Source: Phaeosaccion multiseriatum (lineage: Eukaryota; Ochrophyta, other classes). Taken from it: a DNA stretch of 64,000 bases. Within the stretch, counting starts at the first letter, position 1, and each line of letters opens with the position of its first letter. Under the pieces are notes generated by a model that had not been told where the DNA came from, made no database searches, and worked only from the letters and a program-made list of their open reading frames with translations. The DNA lies in contig OZ218959.1 of assembly GCA_965112735.1 (NCBI GenBank), positions 62,001-126,000 of the forward strand. The letters run 5' to 3'. Of this stretch, positions 1-10,916 are shown piece by piece. The translations under genes and the position numbers were made by a program.

Positions 1-768
1 GGCAGGAGCACCAGCGGTGGAAGAAGGCCTTGGAGGCGCAGACGGAGCGGGACAGGGAGGTCCGCGAGCAGTTGGCGGCACAGCAGGAGGAGGGCAGCCT
101 CAGTTCCAACTTGTCCTCTCATCTCGGGAAGGACCCCCTCGGGGACAAGCTGCGCCTGGGTCTGGGGTTCAGGGGCCCCCTGAGTCCCGAAGAGAGCGCA
201 CACGCGGGCCTCGAGGAGAAGACACGAGTTGGGACATGGGAGGAATGGCTCGAGGGGAGCCCTCTGCTGCTCCAGGGGGGGTCAGGGCAGGGAAGGGGGG
301 GGTGGGGGGAGGTCGTGGAGCAGAAGCGCAGGCAAAGGATCCGAGAGAAGATGCAGGGAAGGGTGGCGGAGGGCGTGTGGACCAACGGGGATCCCAACGG
401 TGAGACACACCCACACAGAGGGGGAGAGAGGAAGGCCAACACCAAGGGCTGCCTGCCTGCCTGTCTGACTGTCTGTCTGTCTGTCTCTGGCTTGCCTCGG
501 CTTCGCTTGCATCTATCTTGCTTGCCCGGACTGTCCCTCAAGATGCCTTATCCCGTCCACTGCCATCCCCCATCCACTGCCATCTCGCTCTGCAGCCCCG
601 CCCGTGAGTGTGGGCTTTAACTTCAAGGACAAGGTGACGGGTTTGGCGAGTCGGATTGCGGCCCACGGCGGCCTCACGGGCATCACCAGCAACATCACCA
701 AGCTCAATCTAGACAGGCTCAAGTTAGGCAAGAGTGAGGCACACGACGGAGGGAGAGAGGGTATGTGA
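1..768 (+). CDS. 3' end of an unrecognised coiled-coil protein gene (partial)
   Basis: The window opens inside an exon that is open in the frame beginning at base 3. It ends at a GT donor at 400. The next exon starts at 596 after a pyrimidine-rich tract and CAG, and ends at TGA 766-768. The join is phase 1 and stays in frame. The visible protein is charged and Glu/Gln/Arg-rich (REQLAAQQEE, EQKRRQRIREK), probably a coiled coil. Its tail reads GFNFKDKVTGLASRIAAHGG followed by LNLDRLKLGK. I do not recognise the family. The stop codon overlaps a GTATGT donor-like sequence at 761, so a further exon is possible, but I see no convincing acceptor before the next gene. The 5' part lies outside the window. 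Confidence 0.55.
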
Positions 769-1016
769 GTTATTGCAACCCTTCTCCTTACTTCATTGTT
801 AATTGCTCATCATCTCTTCTCCTTTGTTCGCTTCCAAAGGTAGAGCTCACCAACAGACAGCGACAGAGTGTCGGACATAGGGTATTGGGGCATTCTATTG
901 ACTTAAAGGAATCAACCTAAGAATTACGTATTGGGGTGTTGGGGTAGGGCACAGCGTAAAGGGGAGAAAGCCATCATCCCCCTGAGACTTCGAACCTTCG
1001 AACCCTTCCACTTCCC

Positions 1017-1641
1017 CTAAGCGCTCCTCTCTCTGTCGAGCTGCCTCATCCAGGCCTGGCGGTGGCTCCATGCCGCGTCGTGCTGTCCCGTGAGGAAGTC
1101 CGTATAGCTGCTGAAGGGCTGGACACCGGCCAAGCGGTACTGCTCCTGGCGGTGTGTCTCCTGCAGCCAGGCGGTGCGGCCTGGGTACTCCAAGCCTAAT
1201 CCTAACCCGCCCTTTTTATGGTGGAGTCTCGCTGTCTTCGCTGCGTGTGCGCGCGGGTGCCTCCCCCTGGTTATACTGCTGCGTCCTCTACTCACTGCCG
1301 CCACTCGGGTCTCAGCCGCAGCCGCGGCGTCCTTGCAAGAAGCTATAGCGACGGCCTCCTCCTCCCGCCGGGCATGGTCCTCCCTCCTGATGCTTCCGCT
1401 GTCTCTCCCCCCTTGGCCCTGCCGCTGTCCCTCTCCGCTCCCTTGGCCTTGGGCTTGGTCAGCCTCCTCCGCCTCCCCTTCCCGCCACACGAGAAAACGT
1501 TTCTCCGTCTGCAGGTAGAAGCCCAGAGGCAGGGCCGCTCTATCCACCTTTTGCTTGTTGGCGTCCACCCATCTGTGGGTGGGGCAGTGGAAGGGAGGGC
1601 GGAGGGGCTTCTCCTTCGCCCGGTCATGCCTCCTCCTCCTC

Positions 1642-1680
<39 letters not shown>

Positions 1681-1802
1681 CTTTCGCTGTTGCTGTTGTT
1701 GGTGTCTCGAGTCCTCCGTTCATCCCCCCAGCCGGGAGCGCGCCAGTCTGGTGAAGCAGGCAACACTGTGGCTCCTCCCATCTTTTGCCTCTCCGTTTGC
1801 AC
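1017..1802 (-). CDS. Hypothetical Ser/Arg-rich protein
   Basis: Open frame of 261 codons on the minus strand from ATG at 1802. It contains a poly-Ser run followed by a poly-Arg run (residues about 42-59). A more complex segment follows (FHCPTHRWVDANKQKVDR, LPLGFYLQTEKRF), and the end is well mixed (YPGRTAWLQETHRQEQYRL). The middle, about residues 105-195, is low in complexity and may hold an intron: a GTGTGG sits just after the KRFL codons and a TTAG acceptor-like site lies near 1195. The RS-like tract suggests an RNA-related nuclear protein, but that is only a guess. The gene would be head to head with HSP90, 366 bp apart. It could be a chance open frame in GC-rich DNA. Confidence 0.42.
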
Positions 1803-2168
1803 TACTCTCGCACGAATCTAATGGGGTAACGGTCACGTATCGCTGCCCTTCCCTCCTGTCGACAGGTCTTCAAAAGGCGACTCCACGCTCGGCAGCATAT
1901 GTGGAGAAGCAGCGATGCAAAGGATTTCTTGCCGCGGGCCGAGAGACTGCTTAAATGGCGCGTGCAGAGAGAAGAGAAGAACGAAAAAAGGGGAAAAAAT
2001 ATAATAGGCGTGTTGGTGCGATAGCCGCCATCTGTGTGCCACCCTTCGATTTCGAGAAGCAGCGGCTAGGGCCACACACATTTTTTTAAATCCCAAAGCC
2101 ACGCACAGCAGGCGAGAGAAGCACCGCTGGCAAGAGAGAACCTCTCGTCTTTGTCGAGTACACGCACT

Positions 2169-5100
2169 ATGCTGGGGGGAACGAGGTCAAGCAGATGCGC
2201 GCTGTTGGCATGCCTTCTGGGGCTCGCCAAGGTTGGGGCATTCAACTTGGGTCTGCCTGCGGCGCACGGCAATGCCCCCGCTAGAAGAGCGGCCGCCAGC
2301 TCGAAGGCAGGAGTAGGAGGAGCGGCACCGAGCAGCAGACCTGTTGCCACTGTCGGATCCGCGAGGTTAGTGTTTGGTGAAGGGATGGTCAGGGTATTAC
2401 ACCGCCCTACTTGTGGTGGCAAGGAGGCCTCTGTGCGGTACGGGGGCTTTGCCTGTCGAGGGGGGCAGCACGCAAGCGAGAGGATAGGACAGAGTGGTGT
2501 GGTGACCTTAAGGGGTCGATGGACTGCTTCTGTTTTCACGCAGACACGCCTGCCGCCAAAACACGTGGCGCCCTTGGGGGAGGGGTGGGAGGGGCAATGA
2601 ACACGCTGATGGGCATGGGCGGGTGGATGGAGGGGCTGAAGCAGAGAGCGTAGAGTGCGTTGCTCCCCTTCCCCCTCCTTGTTCTGTTCTGGCCTGGCTT
2701 AGCCTGACCCGGAAGGGGCTGAAACGCCAAACGACCTAACACCACACGTCCGTATCTGTTGGTCCTCCGCTGCCGGTGTTCCAGCTGGGTGTCGCGTCCC
2801 TCCGCCTTGTTCATGTCTTCTGAGGCCGAGGCCACACCCGATGCCGCCGCCCCTGTCGCGGCCACCGAGACCCCCGCGCCCCCCGCTGCTGCCGCCTCCG
2901 GCGCTGCCCCCGAAGAGTACGAGTTCCAAGCAGAGGTGAGTGCGTGCGTGCGGGAAAGGGGGGGGGAGGGAAGGGAAGGCCTTGCCTTGCGGGTAGGCTT
3001 GTCCTCCTCGGTGCCCTCCTTCCAACCCTCTGTTGGCCTGCCCCGCCCCCTCACCCCTCGCCCCTTGCCATCCGCTGCCGTCTGCCGCCGTCTGCCGCCG
3101 TCCATCGTGTGTTTAGGTGAGCCGCGTGATGGATATCATCATCAACTCTCTGTACAGCAACAGAGACGTGTTCCTCAGGGAGCTCGTCAGCAACGCCGCT
3201 GACGCCTGCGACAAGAAGCGCTTCCTGTCCATCACGTGAGTCCTGAGGGTTTGGGTGTGTGCATACAACGTACGGCAAGCCAGCTGTGAGCCTGTGTGTG
3301 TTGATCTCACTTCACCCGCGCCTCCTCCCTATGACCTGTCTCCACCTCCCTCCCCCCCCCGTCCGTGTGCCCGTCAGCGAGGAGTCAGCGTCGGGCCCGG
3401 AGCAGCGCATTCGCATCAAGGCCAACAAGGTGAGGGAGGGACATGTTGGTCAAGCATGTGGGCAGGGATGCTGGCCAGGCATATGGGCGGGCAGAGAGAG
3501 AGGAGGAGAGAGAGGTACAGGGATCAATGAGGCGCACAAGGCAGGACCGGGGCCAGGGGCTACCCCCTGTCCATGATCTCCTTATCATGTTCCATCCTCT
3601 CTCCCACCACAGGAGGCAAAGACTTTAACGATCGAGGACTCGGGCATCGGCATGACACACGACGAGCTCAAGAACAACTTGGGACGCATCGCGCAGTCGG
3701 GCACGCAAAAGTTCATGGACGCACTTGGTAGCGGGGAGGTGAGTGCTCTTAGTGCTCTGAGGGCCCGCTGAGGGCCTGGTGTCAGTGTCTGCTGTCAGAC
3801 GTGCAGGGCCTGGTGTCAGTGTCTGCTGTCAGACGTGCAGGGCCTGGTGTCAGTGTCTGCTGTCAGACGTGCAGGGCCTGGTGTCAGTGTCTGCTGTCAG
3901 ACGTGCAGGGCCTGGTGTCAGGGCCTGGTGTTGAGGTGGAGGGGCTCGTGCTTGTTGGGGTGGAGGGTCTCAGGCTTGTGCACTGGAGGTGGGGTGTGCT
4001 GTGCTCTTGTTTGCCTCAAGTCTCTGATACATGATCCCTCTCTCTCTCTCTCTGCAGGCGGACATCAACCTCATTGGGCAGTTCGGAGTGGGCTTCTACT
4101 CAGCCTTCCTCGTGGCTGACAAGGTCCGTCACGCAGGGGCAGGCATATGGGTATACCAGGGCACATGGGCATTTCTGGGCATCGGACCGGCTGGGGAGTG
4201 CAGAATACACAAGAAGGGGGGAGGGAGGGAAGGAGGGAGGGAAGGAGGGAGGGAGGGAAGGCCATTGATCTGCGAGGGTGTGGGGTGCCTCCTCCTCTGT
4301 CTTACCGTATCATTCGCTCTCTCTCTCTCTCCGCAGTGGGTGCGTGTGCTGTGACTGACTGACCCGTCTGCTGCCATCCCCTCTGCAGGTGTCGGTCATC
4401 ACCAAGAGCGACCAGAGCGACAAGCAGTACCGCTGGGAGAGCGAACTTGGCAACAAGTACACCATCGCGGAGGACACCTCAGAGCCCATCGAGGGTGAGC
4501 ACGTGGTGGTTCAGCAGCTGCTGCCAGCTGCTGCCACAGGGGTTGGGTTGTGGTCGGGGTCAGGGCAGTGATAGCAACCTGTTATTGAGGGTGAGCAGCC
4601 CCTCTTGTCTGTCCTGACACACCTCCTGCCCTGTCCTGACACACCCCCTGCCCTGTCCTGACACACCCTCTGTGCTTCCCTGACCGTACTCTGCTGTCCT
4701 GACACCCAACTCTTCTGTCCTGACACCTCAGGATCGGGGTCCCGGTTGGTGCTGCACCTCAAGGACGACGCGGAGGAATACCTCGACGACTTCAAGCTAA
4801 AGGAGCTCGCACAGAAGTACTCTGAGTTCGTCAGCTTCCCCATCCAGGTTAGAGGCATATGGGTTTAGATGCGAGGGTTCGTCTGCGTGGGCCTAGGTGT
4901 GAGGGCTCCTTCCTTTGTAGGCATACGGGTACAGTGACTCACTCCCTTGCCTGTATCACCAACAGGTGTGGTCTGAGTCCACGAAGTACGAGGAGGTGGA
5001 CGACCCGGACGCTGAGGTGGAGGAGGGGAAGGAGCCTAAGAAGAAGACGGTCAGCAAGACGGAGATGGAGTGGGTGCAGACCAACAAGCAGAAGCCCATC

Positions 5101-8100
5101 TGGATGCGGAACCCCAAGGAGGTGTGTATGCGTGTCACAGTGTGTGTGTGTGTGTGCTGTGGCTGTGTGGGTGTTCGTACGTGTGCGTGTATTAACTGTG
5201 ACCGAAGTAGCCCCTCACCGATCACCCCCCCTAACGAACGGGAACACACCTGTTGGTGATACTCCTACCTTTCAGGTGACGGACGAGGAGTACTCTGAGT
5301 TCTACAAGACCACCTTCAAGGCGTGGGACGAACTCGCTGCACACACTCACTTCTCGCTGGAGGGACAGGTGCGTCACCCACACACTCGGACTGGCACCAC
5401 AGAGGGGAGGAGAAGAGGGATTGGACTTGACACTGCTGGACACTGCTGGACACTGACCCAACCCACCCCTCTCCACCCCTCCCCACAGGTTGAGTTCAGG
5501 GCGATGCTCTTCGTGCCGTCCGTGCTGCCGTATGAGCTGAGCAGGTGAGGAGTGAGGAGACATGTCGTGTAGAGGCATATGGGGGCATTGTGAGAGCAAC
5601 CAGCAAGGACGGAGTGGCGACAAAAACCGTCTCGGGGGGGCGACAACATTGCTTGGGGCTGGGGAGGGCGTCGACAGCAATGCGGGGGTCATGTCTCTTT
5701 CTTTCTTTCTTTCTTTCTGTCTCTGTCTCCCTCCCCTGTGTCCTGACACCCCCCCTGCCCACCCTGCCAACAGAAACATGTTCGACGAGAACGAGCGCAA
5801 CATGAGGCTATACGTGAAGCGCGTGTTTATCAACGACAAGGTGAGTAACAACAACTCCAATAAGTAACAACAACAACAATTCCCTTGTTTGTGTGTCCTC
5901 CGTCTCTACCTCACCAGCAAGGCGTTGCACTCACCTCTCTCTCTCTCCCTGTCAAAGTTCGAGGAGCTTGTGCCCCGCTGGCTCATGTTCCTGAGGGGAC
6001 TCGTCGACTCGGAGGACCTTCCTCTCAACGTGGGGAGGGAGATTCTGCAGAAGAGCAAGATGCTCACCGTTATCAACAAGCGCCTCGTGAGGAAGGCCAT
6101 TGACATGTTCAAGGGAATCGCCATGGACGAGGACAAGGTGCGGGGGTGGGAGGGGAGGGGAGGGGGAAGGGTGCGGGCGGGCGAGGGGGGCCTGTCCTTC
6201 TCTCTGTAGTAAAGGCCTGTCCTTCTCTCTGTAGTAAAGGCCTGTCCTACTCTCTGTAGTAAAGGCCTGTCCTTCTCTCTGTAGTAAAGGCCTGTCCTTC
6301 TCTCTGTAGTAAAGGCCTGTCCTTCTCTCTCTAGTAAAGGCCTGTCCTTCTCTAGTAAAGCGCTGTCCTTCTCTTTGTAGTAAAGGTCGCCTGCCTGACG
6401 GAAACTGAAGAACTGAAACTGATACCTTCGCGCGCCTCCCTCCTTTGTGCCTCTGAGCAGAACAAGTGGGAGACGTTCAGCAAGAACTTCGGCAAGTACC
6501 TCAAGGTGGGCTGCGTGGAGGACCCCGACAACAAGGACGAGCTCGCCAAGCTGGTGCGCTTCAGCTCCACGCACAAGGACGACGACTCGGTGGGCTTCAC
6601 CGACTATGTGGAGCGCATGCCCGAGGGTCAGACCAACATCTACTACGTGGCTGCGGAGAGCAAGTCAGCGGCGAAGATGGTGCCCTCTCTGGAGAAGGCC
6701 AAGAAGAAGGGATACGAGGTAAGGGTGTTGGTGACGCGTGTGGCAAGACTGACTCTTGACGGTGTATATCATGCGTGTTGAGCAGCTGATGATGATCACA
6801 GACTCTCTTTGACTTGCTGACTTGCGGACTCACTCACTTCCATTTCTTAACACTCTTAACACTCGCTTTAGGTCATCTTCCTGACGGACGCGCTTGACGA
6901 GCTGTGCGCGGAGAGCATCGCCAAGTTCGGAGAGTACAACCTTGAGGTGAGGGGCTGACACCATGTACTGACTGACTGACTCACTCACACCATGTCCTGG
7001 CTGACTAACGGGCTTCGGTATAGCTGAGCAGACCACAGCAGACCACCGCACCCAACCAACTGACCAAACCGCTGCCATGTGCCCCCCCCCCCGCCATCCG
7101 CTGCCATCCCCCCTCGTCAGGATCTTGCCAAGGAGGGCGTGGCGGGTCTGGAGGACGACGACGAGAAGGCCGCTAAGGACGAGCAGAGTGAGGCCACGGA
7201 AGGATTCAGGGATTGGCTCAAGGACTCCATCGGGAAGGACCGCCTGCAGAAGGTGGGTGGACAGTGACTGACTGACTGACTGACTGACTGACTGACTGAT
7301 GGAGTGACTTACTGATACTCACTTCCTGCCTGCCTGCTTGTCTGCTTGTCTACTTGCCTGCTTGCCTGCCTGACTGCCTGACAGGTGGCTGTGTCGAGCC
7401 GACTCGTGGACTCCCCTGCGACCCTTGTGCAAGGCGCCTACGGCATGAGCCCCACCATGCAGAGATACATCAAGGCACAGGCCAGCGCCATGGGGGACGG
7501 CTCAAGTGAGTCAATGGAGAGAGGGGGGGGGGGTGTTGTCTCTCTCTTGTTTGTTGAGTGAGTGTGTGTTGTTGCGGCTATCTGCTATCTGTATCTTTCT
7601 CTCTGTCTCTCTCAATGTGTCCGGCTCACCCGTCTCTTCGTTCTCTCGCCCCCCACCGCTCGCTGTATCACCAACTGCCCCACTTCACTTCAGCGTCCAT
7701 GGGTATGGGGCAGGCCAACCAGGCCGTGCTGGAGATCAACCCCTCCCACCCCATCATCAAGGACCTCATGGTAAGACAGTGCGTCATGGGGGCAGGGCAG
7801 GCCAAGCGTATGGGCAGACAGAGCGCCCCCCCCCCCTGGGGACCGTCCCTGACTGTGTCCCCTCGCCTTTGAACCCTGCGTGTGTGTGTGTGCGTCCCCT
7901 CCCCTCCTCTCCTCTCCTCTTCTCTCCTTAGGTCAAGTACGAGACTGCCAAGGACTCGGAGGAAACAACCAACGCCGCCATGCTGCTGTACGACGTTGCG
8001 GCCCTGACGGGGGGATACTCCATCGACGAGCCCGCGGCCTTCGCCAAGAGAGTCACCGCAGCCATGATGAGCGGGGGCAGCTTCGGGGGAGGGGTGGAGG

Positions 8101-8219
8101 ACGCCGTGGTGAAGGAGGAGGGCAAGAAGGAAGAGAAGAAGGAGGAAGAGGCGGTCGAGGAGAAGAAGGAGGAGAAGAAGACCGACAAGATGGAGACTGT
8201 GGACGCGGAGGTGGTATGA
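2169..8219 (+). CDS. Plastid-type HSP90 molecular chaperone, 19 exons
   Basis: ATP-dependent HSP90 chaperone, very probably in the plastid stroma. Exons: 2169-2365, 2785-2935, 3117-3235, 3378-3429, 3613-3738, 4058-4123, 4389-4494, 4732-4847, 4966-5121, 5276-5368, 5489-5544, 5774-5840, 5958-6137, 6461-6718, 6872-6946, 7121-7252, 7385-7505, 7694-7770, 7932-8219. They total 2436 nt, 811 aa, and close in frame. Family motifs include the ATPase helix [40 protein letters not shown] and the middle-domain [15 protein letters not shown]. The C-terminal half has [13 protein letters not shown] and YIKAQASAM. The tail is Lys/Glu-rich and ends ETVDAEVV, so it lacks the cytosolic MEEVD and an ER KDEL signal. 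The N-terminus has a hydrophobic signal segment ([15 protein letters not shown]) with Phe after Ala, then an Arg/Ala/Ser-rich stretch and ALFMSS, a plausible mature start. An alternative target would be mitochondria. Confidence 0.93.
3772..3909 (+). repeat. 34-bp tandem repeat in an HSP90 intron
   Basis: About four near-identical copies of a 34-bp unit that starts GGGCCTGGTGTCAGTGTCTG. They lie between the exons ending at 3738 and starting at 4058. There is no coding potential in the gene's frame. Confidence 0.9.
6190..6389 (+). repeat. 25-bp tandem repeat made of 3' splice-site-like units in an HSP90 intron
   Basis: About seven copies of a 25-bp unit, TAAAGGCCTGTCCTTCTCTC followed by TGTAG. 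Each copy ends in a pyrimidine run plus TAG, so each looks like an intron acceptor. The real acceptor used by the family-conserved exon ([15 protein letters not shown]) is the CAG at 6458-6460. Confidence 0.9.
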
Positions 8220-8487
8220 TGATGATGATGATGATGATGATGTGTCCGTACCGGCCTAGCGAAGCGTAGCGGAAAAGATTTTGACAAAGTAGTAGGAGGG
8301 AAGAGCGCCGCGGCAGGGTGGAGGAGGAGGGGGTGTTGTTTGTTTGCCTTCCTTCCTTCGCCGCGTGCGGCACCAATACACATTTGCTGCCAAGCTCAAG
8401 CTGAAGCTCAAGCCCAAGTTGACAGACGAATACAATTAGATACACTAGACACAACATCGCTGAGCCCCTCCATCCCTCCGTCTGTGC
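8220..8487. other. Convergent intergenic region (HSP90 3' end / hypothetical 3' end)
   Basis: Short tail-to-tail spacer. It begins with an ATG/ATGA trinucleotide run directly after the HSP90 stop and contains AT-richer sequence near 8375-8450 that could serve the 3' ends of both genes. No separate gene is seen. Confidence 0.5.
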
Positions 8488-10407
8488 TTACGTACGGTTA
8501 CGTATGCACAGGGCCTCCGAAGCTCTGCCCCTGACAAGGATCCACCCTGTATCCACTCCCCGCACTCCCCGCTGTATCACCAACTGTTCCGTAGAGGAAG
8601 AAGGCCGGCTGGTCGTTATAGCAGTCCTCCTCCTCCCCCCCCCTCCTCCCCCTGCCGCCTCTGCCCAGATGCCCCTCCCTGTCCCACCCAGGGCGCCCCT
8701 GGTGCCCCTCCTCGACGAGGGCCTTGCCACGCTCCTGAAGTCATTGACCAGAGAGGCGCTCTCGAGGGTGCTCGGGCCCTTAGGGTTAGGGCCCTTAGGG
8801 TTAGGGCCCGACAATTGCCGCCCATCGAGGGTGTCCTCACCGTGATGATGATGATGATGATGATGATGATGGCCCTTGCCGTTGCTGTACCACCCCTCCT
8901 GCGCGAACAGCGGTGCGTGCTTCCCCCCTCCCCCCCCCTCTCTGCCGTTGGCTGCCATCCCCAGGCCTCCAAAGCCAAAGCCCGCCTTCGCCTTCAAGCT
9001 GTCCTCCTCCGGTCGATCGACTCGTGTGAACAGCCGCACCACAGCCGCCGCTCGGGTGGAGACGGTGCCCTTCTTCCTATCCACGGCCACAAGAGGCACC
9101 ACAGACGACACAGATGGCACAGATGCCTTGGCCGCCGCATGACCAGCTGCTGCGGCTGTGCCTGTGGCTGGCGCTCGCAGGACTTGCCAGTCAAGGGCCT
9201 CGTCGCCCCCCCTCCGCGGCGCACCCCCCCCCTCTGCTGCTGCTGCTGCTGCTGCTGTCGTCGTTGCCGCACACCCAAAGGCCGGTGCTTGGGCGGGTGG
9301 CGCCTCTGTTGCCATCTCTCCTCCTTCTGTCCTGACAGAGCCGCCCCGCCCCCTCTCGCTCAGAGGCTGCTGTATCACCAACTGACGCATCTCCCCGTGC
9401 CCCTTTTTTAGGTGCTTGGCGGCTCGAGCCAGCGGCCCCAGGGGGGAGGCCACCGCCACGGTTTCCACTCCTCGCTGTCTCCCACTCGGGCCCCTCCGGC
9501 GGCCACTGCCCGCCCTTGTTTCGCCCCTCCTCGACACTCCCCGGCCGCTGAGACAGGACGGAGAGGTACCGTCGGTGACGATGCCCCCTGTCCCTGCTGC
9601 GTGCTGTCTGCATGTACCACTCGCGGCCGCCGCCCGCCGCATCATGGGTTCTGCGCTGCCCCCGCGCTCGTCCAGAGCGATGGACGACACGGACTTATTG
9701 TGCTTCAGCAACCGCTTGTGCTGGCCCCTGCGAGTAGAGCCCGAGGGAAAAATGGCTTGCTCACCACTCTCCCTGCACATGATGATGGGCCCTGAAGTCC
9801 TCTCTCCATCCTCCCACTCCTCCCACCCTCTTTCGTCTCGCCCCCTTCTACCTGCCCCACCACCGCCCCTGCTGCCTCCCGCCGCCGCCGAGCACCGCCC
9901 CCAGCCGAATGAGGCCCTACTACTCGTAGCGGAGAGCTCCTTCGTCTCTGTCCGCGCCAGCCCGCTGCCGCTCCGAGTGGTAGGGTCAGGCTTCCGACAT
10001 GCGGGCCGGACTTGGGGCGCGTGCAAGTGAGGGGAGAAGTCGGAAAAGGCTGAGGCACTGAGGTGAAAATCGCCGCAACCCGGTGCTCGAGCGTGAGAGT
10101 TCCGCGTCAGAAGAAGTCGTTTCCTCCCCTTCTCAGTCATTCCGTCGCTTCCAGCCCCAGTACTGCGGCTCGTCGAAGTCTTTAGCAGGCTGCTATCGCC
10201 ATATTCTCTCTTTGTCGTCTCAGCTGTTCCTGCCTCGACTCGCAGGCCCACATATTCAAGACCTTCGCCATCCCCTTGGAGCTGCTCCTCCTTCTGCTCC
10301 GTATCCTGCTCCAGCTCGCCCCCACCCGCGAAAGGAAAAGGCATGTGATTCCACAGGCTTTGCATACGGCCTCCCCATCCTTCGGTATTCGTCTGTGACG
10401 TCTCCAT
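8488..10407 (-). CDS. Hypothetical low-complexity protein, 639 aa
   Basis: An uninterrupted frame of 639 codons from ATG at 10407, long enough to favour real coding in this stop-poor DNA. No family is recognised. It has Gly/Ala/Arg-rich linkers, an Ala run, a ten-His run (from a CAT/ATG tract near 8844-8873) and a Pro-Asn-Lys repeat (GPNPKGPNPKGPS) encoded by TTAGGG-containing repeats. It also carries two copies of the peptide QLVIQ that arise from a dispersed DNA motif. More complex segments include KRLLKHNKSVSSIALDER and QEGWYSNGKG. The start lies 177 bp head to head from the COA4-like gene. Introns may be missed and the N-terminus is not certain. Confidence 0.5.
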   Translation of the reverse strand: METSQTNTEGWGGRMQSLWNHMPFPFAGGGELEQDTEQKEEQLQGDGEGLEYVGLRVEAGTAETTKREYGDSSLLKTSTSRSTGAGSDGMTEKGRKRLLLTRNSHARAPGCGDFHLSASAFSDFSPHLHAPQVRPACRKPDPTTRSGSGLARTETKELSATSSRASFGWGRCSAAAGGSRGGGGAGRRGRDERGWEEWEDGERTSGPIIMCRESGEQAIFPSGSTRRGQHKRLLKHNKSVSSIALDERGGSAEPMMRRAAAASGTCRQHAAGTGGIVTDGTSPSCLSGRGVSRRGETRAGSGRRRGPSGRQRGVETVAVASPLGPLARAAKHLKKGHGEMRQLVIQQPLSERGRGGSVRTEGGEMATEAPPAQAPAFGCAATTTAAAAAAAEGGGAPRRGGDEALDWQVLRAPATGTAAAAGHAAAKASVPSVSSVVPLVAVDRKKGTVSTRAAAVVRLFTRVDRPEEDSLKAKAGFGFGGLGMAANGREGGGGGKHAPLFAQEGWYSNGKGHHHHHHHHHHGEDTLDGRQLSGPNPKGPNPKGPSTLESASLVNDFRSVARPSSRRGTRGALGGTGRGIWAEAAGGGGGGRRRTAITTSRPSSSTEQLVIQRGVRGVDTGWILVRGRASEALCIRNRT

Positions 10408-10584
10408 ACGGATTCGGGCTACTGAATCATGGCTAATGGATCATGGCTACTGGATCATGGCTCTTGCTCGACATGATAAAGCTCCTTTCCCTTCTGTATG
10501 ACGTTACAGAAATTGCTCATATCATTATCATATGCCTCCACCCAAGGCGGGACATTTTTTTCCCTCCCCCACAACACAGCAGTC

Positions 10585-10916
10585 ATGGCGGAGAAGAAGA
10601 AGGTGTGCACCAACTGCAAGCCCGGCAATCCCGCCCTGCACTCGAGCGCTGTGGAGAGCAGCGGCTGCACGGTGCAGTACCAATTGGTGGACGTGTGCAT
10701 GAAGGTAAGGGACCCTCCCCTTTCTCTCCCTCCCCCCTTCTTCTCACCCACTCACACACTCACACTCACCCACTCACCCTCCGTCTCTCCCCCCTTCTTT
10801 CTCCCTGTTCCTTCCAGTCCCACAAGGGTAACATCAGCGACTGTGTGGAGGAGTGGAAGGCGTTCAGAGCTTGCCATGACCGTGCGACAGCGAAAAGAAA
10901 TAAATTAGAGGAGTGA
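10585..10916 (+). CDS. Small twin-CX9C (CHCH) protein, COA4/CHCHD8-like cytochrome c oxidase assembly factor
   Basis: Two exons, 10585-10704 and 10818-10916 (72 aa), joined at phase 0 with a GTAAGG donor and a TTCCAG acceptor. The protein has CTVQYQLVDVC and CVEEWKAFRAC, two CX9C motifs 12 residues apart. This is the coiled-coil-helix-coiled-coil-helix fold imported into the mitochondrial intermembrane space by Mia40 and oxidised there. The spacing and residues around the motifs (SGC..., Y, CM..H, AF..C) resemble COA4/CHCHD8, which supports cytochrome c oxidase assembly; other small CHCH proteins (CMC family) remain possible. Two extra N-terminal cysteines (CTNC) precede the fold. The second exon ends in a Lys/Arg-rich helix. 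Confidence 0.8.

Noticed and set aside
2544-2653. A second HSP90 exon after the CAG at 2543 reading [15 protein letters not shown]
   Set aside because: The phase does not match exon 1 and the frame stops at 2651. The acceptor at 2784 joins exon 1 in phase and gives a sensible presequence.
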